Part shown: positions 57,811 through 64,000 of the stretch, in pieces
Layout of the letters: every line of letters begins with the position of its first letter
Position numbering within the stretch: position 1 is the stretch's first letter
DNA from: Corythucha ciliata
Taxonomy: Eukaryota; Arthropoda; Insecta; Hemiptera; Tingidae
Direction of reading: 5' to 3'
Length of the DNA: 64,000 nucleotides
NCBI GenBank assembly: GCA_038030265.1
Contig: CM075942.1
Location: 47,148,751 to 47,212,750 of the forward strand
Program-made: the position numbers and the translations under genes
Notes under the pieces: generated by a model
Seen by the model: only the letters and a program-made list of their open reading frames with translations
What the model was told of the DNA's origin: nothing
Database searches by the model: none

Positions 57811-60265
57811 ATGGGATCGACCTGTTGCAAAAAGTATGACTCGCCCTACAGCAGCCCGCAGATGCCTGACTTCACCAAATTATTTACAACGTGCTCGGAA
57901 CAGGTATGGAGACGCTGGGAGAGACAGAGAGAGAGAGTGAGAGAGAGATAAAGAGAGAGATAGAAAAAGAAAACTAACAATAAAATATTGAGGATACAAT
58001 TGAAGGACAGGGGAAACTCTCACACTCAGGCACTTTCAGTTTTTCAAGGATTTTTTTCATCATTCGTGACAGTAAAAATTAACACTGGGAGTCAGTTTAT
58101 TATACGTTGAGATCTTGTTCACAAACCTAAATATTTTCCTTGTGCTTATCTCCATGGGCTAATTAAAAACTGTCGTCATTGTGTGGGTTTTTTTATTATT
58201 TTGTTCAGGAAATGGAACACCCACTTTTACCTTTGTCCAACCTTAAAAAAAAACAGGAATGTCCCTTCACAGCCTATCACGCCCTTTTCTAGAAGCATAA
58301 TTTCCGCCCCGTCTCATAGAAGCTATCAAACTTTAGTGGCCGCCCCTCAAATTGGTGGATAGGTGGTCGGGTTGGTGGTTTCAACTGTGTTAGAGGAGGC
58401 GGTTGGGGGGGCACCCAAACAAGAGGCCAATAAATCAGTCGAAACTGAACAAAAGTTTCCGTCCGGTGACTTCTCTGATAATGGTTAAAAGGGTTTGGGT
58501 TTTGGTTAACTGTTAGGGCGTTGGGGTGCCGGGGGCGGGGAGGATCAAAAGAGATGAGGTGAAGGCGGTAGGAAGGACATAAATTCTGTGTGGGCGGGGT
58601 ATTTGTGGCATTATTCTCCTGACTGGCGATAAAGTGCGTATATGCTGTGCAAGGCGAAGGGTATTGGTGGCATAGTGAACAACCTACGCTTTAAACAATG
58701 ATTAGAGTCAAAATTAGGTAAGACTAGCCGAAGGCGTTAATTTCGCAATCTTGCTCTTCAACAAATACAGTTTATCACGTTGAGCCATCCGTGAGACTTG
58801 GGCTTGTTAAAATCCTGTATGCAATGACAAGTAAAAAGAAATTTCAAGGTTTGTTAATAAACAATTTAAAATATGGTTCCGTAATTATTGCTACTTTTGA
58901 TAAGAAAAAAAAAGTTTCCCCAAATAAATAAAAAAAACCATTTTCCTTTTTTAATAAACTGAAAGTTTAATTAATTTACGTTTTTTCTTTTTCAAAAAGA
59001 GGGCATTTTCCTCGCATTTTATTGCGTAATAAGATGATCTCTCACGTTTTCAAATACTTTTGAACGGATTCCTTTTTTATGAATTGAAATGAGAACACCT
59101 ACAACCCACCCCAGCTCCTCCCTCAAAACATACCCCTCCCCCTAGGCTCAAAGCTCATAGATGCCAGGGAGAGCAAACATGGATAAATTAAAGTGCTGAA
59201 AAAGCACTTTGCCGTCCCTTTAACATTCAACCCTACCGCATCATTCATGATATATTTGTTCGAATGAAAGTATAATTCCGTTTAATCAGAATGTGCGGGG
59301 GTTGAGGGTGTTATTCAAATAAGTCTAGGAAATGCAATAACGTTATTTCGAGATCCCTAACCTCTCTTCATAAACACATAGTATTAACTAATTACCAATT
59401 ATTTCTCATTTTACATGTTTTAATATTTCCTGCGTTTCAGTTTCAACTCTGTCAGAAATATAAGCCTAAAGAGGACGAGACTCCGCCTAAAACGAGGTTT
59501 TTAAACATTAATAATACGAACAGTGCGAGAGCTTTTAACTAATTTAAATCCATCACTTGTACAGGAAATTCAGCAGGTCGGATATTAGTGGTCCATTGCC
59601 GATCGGCTGTACACTGCCAGTGCCAAAGCGGCCGCCTCGTAAACGAAAGTGTCGTCTTTCGAGGAGTCAGTCGTTGATCTTTGAGCCATTGGCGAGAGCA
59701 ACGCATTTACCATTGACCAGGTATCACTCCCCCCCCCCATCCATTCCTCTCACCATTACATCGGTAAAAATCTCACTATTTCTATTTGAGTAGATCAAAG
59801 TCGATTCACGAAATTGTCTACCAAGGCGCTCATAGCCCTCACGATGACTCCGACGAAGTCGAAGACACCCACCCGGTGACACCGCTTGGTTTCTGCCTCC
59901 CCGTACCAGTCGGCGGTACTTCTTCTTCCATTTACGACGGAAGTTACCTCACGCCACGCCTTGAACCGATTCTCGAATCGGACTACGAAGAGTCGGCCGC
60001 CGCCGTCGACGACACCGCCGAATCATCATCACTGAACAGTTTGAACGATCTCGTCGCCGACAGTAAGCGACACTTTCTCGCCACTCTCCTGGCAGCTGAG
60101 GACAACAACAACCAGTTGAGTAGTTTGCCCTCGCGTAAATCCTCAATTACGGAGAGTTTGAGGGAGTTTGAGTCGTCACTGTATGACATGTTGGAACAGC
60201 AACAAGAGTCTACAAAGGATGAAATCGAGGAAATCAAATGGAAGCCTCAAATTCCAATTTATTAG
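57811..60265 (+). CDS. Unknown protein with N-terminal MGSTCC lipid-anchor motif, four exons
   Basis: Not assigned to a family. Coding exons 57811-57903, 59441-59496, 59565-59720 and 59794-60265 keep frame over GT-AG introns (the first 1537 bp, the others 68 and 73 bp) and give 258 aa. The N-terminus MGSTCCKK fits N-myristoylation at Gly2 plus palmitoylation of Cys5/Cys6 if the ATG at 57811 is the start. The exon acceptor is at 57800-57801 and the nine bases before ATG are open, so it could instead be an internal exon. Later parts: a basic KRPPRKRKCR stretch (possible nuclear signal or membrane-charge patch), Ser/Arg-rich RSQSL and RSKSIHE motifs (possible kinase or 14-3-3 sites), an acidic Ser-rich middle, and a Glu-rich, possibly helical tail. 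An ATTAAA at about 60462 may serve polyadenylation. Mostly disordered; an adaptor role is a guess. Confidence 0.75.
57904..59440 (+). other. Long first intron of the MGSTCC gene
   Basis: GT...AG intron of 1537 bp containing a (GA)n run near 57929-57960 and otherwise unique sequence. No repeats of families A-D. Confidence 0.6.
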
Positions 60266-60269
60266 TTAC

Positions 60270-61030
60270 CAATTGCACACGAAATAGCTTAATTTTTAGT
60301 ATAATTTATTGACCAAAGAAATTTAAATGAAATGCTCATACAAATCTTCTATTTATACACAGTGTCTTAAGTTGTGTGCATTTATGTTTATAATTGGTTT
60401 ATTTTGAGATTGTGTTAATGGGCACTTTAACAATAATCACGAGCATTGTAAGTTCGTTTACATTAAACACTAGCTAACCTTATTACTTTTTCACAGTGCT
60501 AATCAGCTAAAATGAAAACAATAATGTTATTTTTAAAGCGTTGAAATAATTTGTACGGTCGTCTGAACGATGATTCTCGGGTCTTTCGTGTTTTTGAAGA
60601 CAAAATTTCAGAAATTTTGATTATACAGATACAAACATTCTCGTTAAGGTAGTCAATATTATTCTGTTACCGAGACTGAAAATGATGTTTTGTGATTACC
60701 AAACGTTACATTCTAGAGTGTCATATATTATAATAGAAAGAAAGTCAGTTCAGGGGCTAACGCGAATACACGGGATGGGGTGGGAGGGGAAAGAGTCCGA
60801 TTTGAGCCGGACGCTTTTACAAACATCTCCAGACACAATTTTTTGGATTGGTGTACGTTTTCAGGGCTAAAACTCATCGTTGGCCGCGAAGGGACCAAAA
60901 AATATGGTCCGGGGCAGAGCATTTGCCAGTTTAAACGGTTTCACTGAACCAAGTGTCTATTTTTTGGTTGGGTATTAAGATTTTAAGGAATATAAGACAA
61001 AACATTTAGTTTTTTTAACAGAACGACCAG
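60270..61030. other. 3' flank of the MGSTCC gene
   Basis: Probably includes its 3' untranslated region; no further gene recognised. Confidence 0.4.
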
Positions 61031-61034
61031 CAGC

Positions 61035-61830
61035 TGCCCCTTCTGGGAGATAAAAGTGTGGAAAACGCGTTAATTCGCTGCTAAGATCAAGGAAAAAAGC
61101 TAAGTCGCGGCTAAAATTGAGATAAAGCGTCAATTCACGGCTAAAATATAAAAAAATGCAAATTTGAGGTTAAAAAATTAAGAGAAAGTGCTAACTTCCA
61201 TCGGATAAAATGGAGAAAACCCGCTTCAGTTAAAATTGAGAAAAAGTGCCGCAGTTCGTGTCTGACACTGAGAAAAAAAGAAAAAAGAAAATCGCTATAA
61301 TTTATGTGGTTTCTCGATGTAATTTTAAGAACTAAATTAAGAAAAAATTGCTAATTCGCAGCTTACCTTGACAAAAACACTACATATCGAGAAAATTTGT
61401 GTTGGCAACTTCCTTTCTGTAGATGAGAAAGAGCGCCAATTCATGACTTGAAGCGAGAAAATGCGTTTCCTATTTGCAACGATCTATATGTACAAACCAG
61501 GAAGGCTCACAGCGGACTGGAGGGGCAGGTCGTCCCCTAGTAAACGATCACCCTGTCCCTTAAACTCTACCCCTCTCATCCACTTGGGAACTTGACTGAT
61601 TGCTACTCTTTATCAGCAGTGACGAGCAATCCAGTTCTTTTATATGTCGTTGCCTATTTCACAGTTAAAATAGAAACATAATGATAATTCGCGGATAAAT
61701 TTGAGATAAATCGCTAGTTAAACGGTGCTAAAATAAAAAAAAAAACATTTGCATTCAAATTGTGACTAAGGGCTGATTCTCTTGGCTAAATAAAGAAAAG
61801 GAGCTCATTCCCAGCTCCTTAATTTTTCTC
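61035..61830 (-). repeat. Degenerate repeat family A array
   Basis: Reverse A units (CGGCTAAAATTGAGATAAAG, GTTAAAATTGAGAAAAAGTG) at 61035-61480 and again at 61660-61830, with ~180 bp of other sequence between. Confidence 0.65.
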
Positions 61831-61960
61831 ATTTAAAAAACAATTTATTGGGTTTTTCTCACTGAAACAGAAATTTCGCGAGTTTAAGTCTCTAAAAAAC
61901 CAATTTCGTGAGTTTGGCTCCCTATTGGAAAGCAATTTTTTGGGGTTTGCAAGCTAGACA
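61830..61960 (-). repeat. Short family B run
   Basis: CAATTTCGTGAGTTTGGCTC and AAATTTCGCGAGTTTAAGTC. Confidence 0.6.
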
Positions 61961-61964
61961 AGCA

Positions 61965-62530
61965 ATTACCTCGACAGAGAAAGTATGGTGATAGTACACC
62001 TCATTTGTGATCGAAATTACTATTTGAGGTTTTTTGGAATTCCTCTTGGTTTTCGAGATATCGTCAATTTCGTGTTTTTTTGGTGACCCTCTGTTTTTTT
62101 TTTCGACAAGTGACTAGAACGGCATCACCAACAGGTGCTAGACTAAGAGTAAATAGCTCATTGAAAAGAGCACAAAATTTCCTTCATTATTGGTCCTCTA
62201 CTCAATAAAATTACACCAAGGCCCTAGCCGCTAGGGCATGAGATATCCGAAGGAAACTCGTTATTCGCATTTCTTCCCAATTTTAATAAGCGATTTTCAC
62301 CATTTCGTCAAAGGAAAATATTTTTTTGCATTCATAGTGAAAACTTCCTTATGAAGTTAGCTTTCCAATGACGTACAACAGTTACCAGTTTTCACCATCT
62401 AGTGAAGAGGTAGAAGCAATAAACGAGTCCAAAACTGAAAAATAACCCGCAATGAGGACCCTTTGAATGAGGTAAAACCAGCTCTGATTACTCGTTTCCA
62501 ACGGATGAGACATACGGGTTCAAGCGGTCA
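61965..62530. other. Unique spacer
   Basis: No gene recognised. AT-rich, with two GAGATATC motifs about 180 bp apart. Confidence 0.35.
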
Positions 62531-62839
62531 GCTAAATCTATCGCTAATTTACGTTGGTGAGTTGAAATTGAGTGGTGGTGAAGCTTAAAATATCGTTAGA
62601 GGATTGGGCTTCATGGACCAGTGGTCACCCTGACCCGCAACCCACGAACGCGAAAATCGAATGCAAAAATCGGCCCTCCGCACATCTGCATTAGATGCAC
62701 GTTGCACCTCCAGTCGCCACCTCTGGATTTCCTCGCTCGATTCTGGAGTACGTATGATTCTCAAGCTCCTCTATGGGGCTTCTCGGGAAAAAATGCCGCT
62801 AGCGGGATCCAAGGACGCTGAATAAGAAATAACACTACC

Positions 62840-63221
62840 CCGTCCTAGCAACCAAGATTGTGCCTTCTTCCCGCCCTGGCTTGATGCCTTGAAAGGCACA
62901 TATGACCAGGAAAAGCCTGTGACATGGCGGCCGGGAAGTGACCCGGCACGTGCAAGTCCTGGTTATCCTCGCTCCACTCCCCGTCAGCCACACCAGCTGG
63001 TCAAGGCTGGTGCGTTACCGGTGTGGACCGCTTGGCGGTGGGGAGTTTTACAGGTGGTAAAGTAGGGGCGAGGAGAGATACCCGTGAATTGAGCGCATGG
63101 GGCTACCGGCGAGCTGTTCTTTGTTGAAGGCGTTGGAGAGCGTCGGTCAATGTGGTTGTTCGCGGGGATTCAGTCGTCGGTAGTCTGGGTATCCAGTTGC
63201 GCTTGATCCGTCCTAGCAACC
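62840..63221. mobile_element. ~350-bp insertion flanked by 14-bp direct repeats
   Basis: CCGTCCTAGCAACC occurs at 62840-62853 and again at 63208-63221, bracketing ~354 bp of GC-rich sequence unlike its surroundings. The duplication length suits a LINE-mobilised SINE or similar. No convincing pol III boxes or tRNA-like head were recognised. Confidence 0.55.
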
Positions 63222-63237
63222 GCATCTAGAGAACCTT

Positions 63238-63467
63238 TAAAACACAGATACTGCAACACGGATTTCAGCGCCATATTTGGTCCCTCAGTTGTTAGGGTAA
63301 ACAAAATATCATGAATGAAAAAATTGTCATCGTAACAGCAAACGAACGCGGAACGCGATCGAAATAAATCAAAAAATATTGCTTGTCAATGAGATCAGGT
63401 GATAATCATAATCATGTGAGGGACCAAGCATGGCGCCGATTTTCGTGTTGCAGTACTCGTGTTTTAT
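63238..63467. repeat. ~230-bp palindromic MITE
   Basis: TAAAACACAGATACTGCAAC (left) and GTTGCAGTACTCGTGTTTTA (right) are inverted partners, continuing to GGTCCCTC / GAGGGACC, with arms of ~50 bp. Confidence 0.75.
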
Positions 63468-63515
63468 AGTGCCTTACCGCATCTTGTGGCATTTTCACAC
63501 GGTTTCGTAATACGG

Positions 63516-63793
63516 CTCCTGGTCGCAAATGGTTGTTGGTAGACCAGCTTTAGATGACCTAGTAAATAAAAATCCATGGGTGGTTGGGGGTCAGGACAGG
63601 ACTTTTCGGTGAGCACCTTACTGGTCCATGAAGCCAAATCCGCTAGCGATATTTTAGCTTCACCACCACCGCTAAGTTACGCTGATTTACATTGGCGAGT
63701 AGTGGATTGTCCTGACAACAAACCACCCTTGGATTTTTATTTATTAGGTCATCTAAAACTGGTCTACCAACAACCAGTTGCGACCAGAAAGGA
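63516..63793. repeat. Hairpin with ~80-bp arms
   Basis: CTGGTCGCAAATGGTTGTTG...GGTCAGGACAGG at the left pairs with CCTGACAACAAACC...GGTTGCGACCAG-type sequence at the right (AGATGACCTAGTAAATAAAA against TTTTATTTATTAGGTCATCT). The loop carries an extra arm copy of the surrounding element. Confidence 0.75.
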
Positions 63794-64000
63794 GCTTGAG
63801 AATCGTACGTATTCGAGAATCGTGCGAGTAAATCCAGAGGCGATGACTGGAGTTCCGCAGTTATGCGGAGGGCCAATTTTTGCATTCGACAACAAGGAGA
63901 AAACCTAGAATCCCAGAAAAATTCATGGCGGGTTGGGGCGTCAAGGTGACCACCTTACTGGTCCATGAAGCCCAATCCACTAACGATATTTTAAGCTTCA

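Larger units (their letters stand above)
62540..64000. mobile_element. Inverted-repeat element running off the window end
   Basis: The left arm about 62540-62790 pairs with 63780-64000 in reverse (ATTGGGCTTCATGGACCAGT against ACTGGTCCATGAAGCCCAAT; ATGCAAAAATCGGCCCTCCG against its partner near 63865-63885). A further reverse copy of part of the arm lies at about 63592-63673. The piece at 62785-62850 (GGGAAAAAATGCCGC, GGGATCCAAGG, GAATAAGAAAT) is also found in the arms of the 11457-14318 foldback. Matching ORFs on opposite strands (62621-62821 + and 63643-63885 -) reflect arm identity. The right end is outside the window. Confidence 0.7.

Overview
This is a gene-poor, transposon-rich stretch of an invertebrate nuclear genome. 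It has spliced genes with short GT-AG introns (about 50-230 bp inside genes, one of about 1.5 kb), a TATA box, AATAAA polyadenylation signals, an acid-lipase pair, a BEL/Pao retrotransposon, a hAT-type element and many palindromic MITEs. An arthropod fits best, but the species cannot be named from sequence alone. There are no prokaryotic operons, tRNAs, rRNAs or CRISPR arrays.

Layout. About 1.3-4.1 kb holds two tandem acid lipase genes on the + strand: the 3' half of one, then a complete 8-exon, 432-aa copy with its Ser-Asp-His triad. 7.6-9.1 kb holds a 4-exon gene for a secreted His/Pro-rich protein of 332 aa with an internally repeated module. 57.8-60.3 kb holds a 4-exon gene (258 aa) whose N-terminus MGSTCC looks like a double lipid-anchor signal. 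The only other convincing coding sequence belongs to transposons.

9-44 kb and 61-62 kb are mostly four families of very degenerate ~30-bp repeats (called A, B, C and D here). They occur as runs of 0.1-1.2 kb in either orientation, separated by unique non-coding DNA and punctuated by palindromic or TIR elements: a 2.9-kb foldback (11.5-14.3 kb), a 195-bp palindrome (14.9 kb), a hAT-type element with a perfect 8-bp duplication (21.1-21.7 kb), a 1.15-kb TIR element (29.5-30.7 kb), a TTA/TAA-flanked MITE (36.0 kb) and two copies of a TA-flanked MITE (36.5 and 42.3 kb).

44.2-56.5 kb is a three-layer nested transposon. A large palindromic element (outer layer) was interrupted at a TA by a second element with CCCAAGTA termini. 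That element was then interrupted by a 6.8-kb BEL/Pao retrotransposon on the - strand, with nearly identical 412-bp LTRs and a 5-bp duplication. The uninterrupted arm of the palindrome still preserves the empty site of the second insertion. The BEL element looks young but its reading frame is broken in three places. The window ends inside another inverted-repeat element (62.5-64.0 kb) that carries a ~350-bp insertion flanked by 14-bp direct repeats and shares a motif with the 11.5-kb foldback.

The host genes do not form an obvious pathway. The best leads are the degenerate repeat families, the nested stack with its internal fossil empty site, and the foldback elements with gene-like cores.
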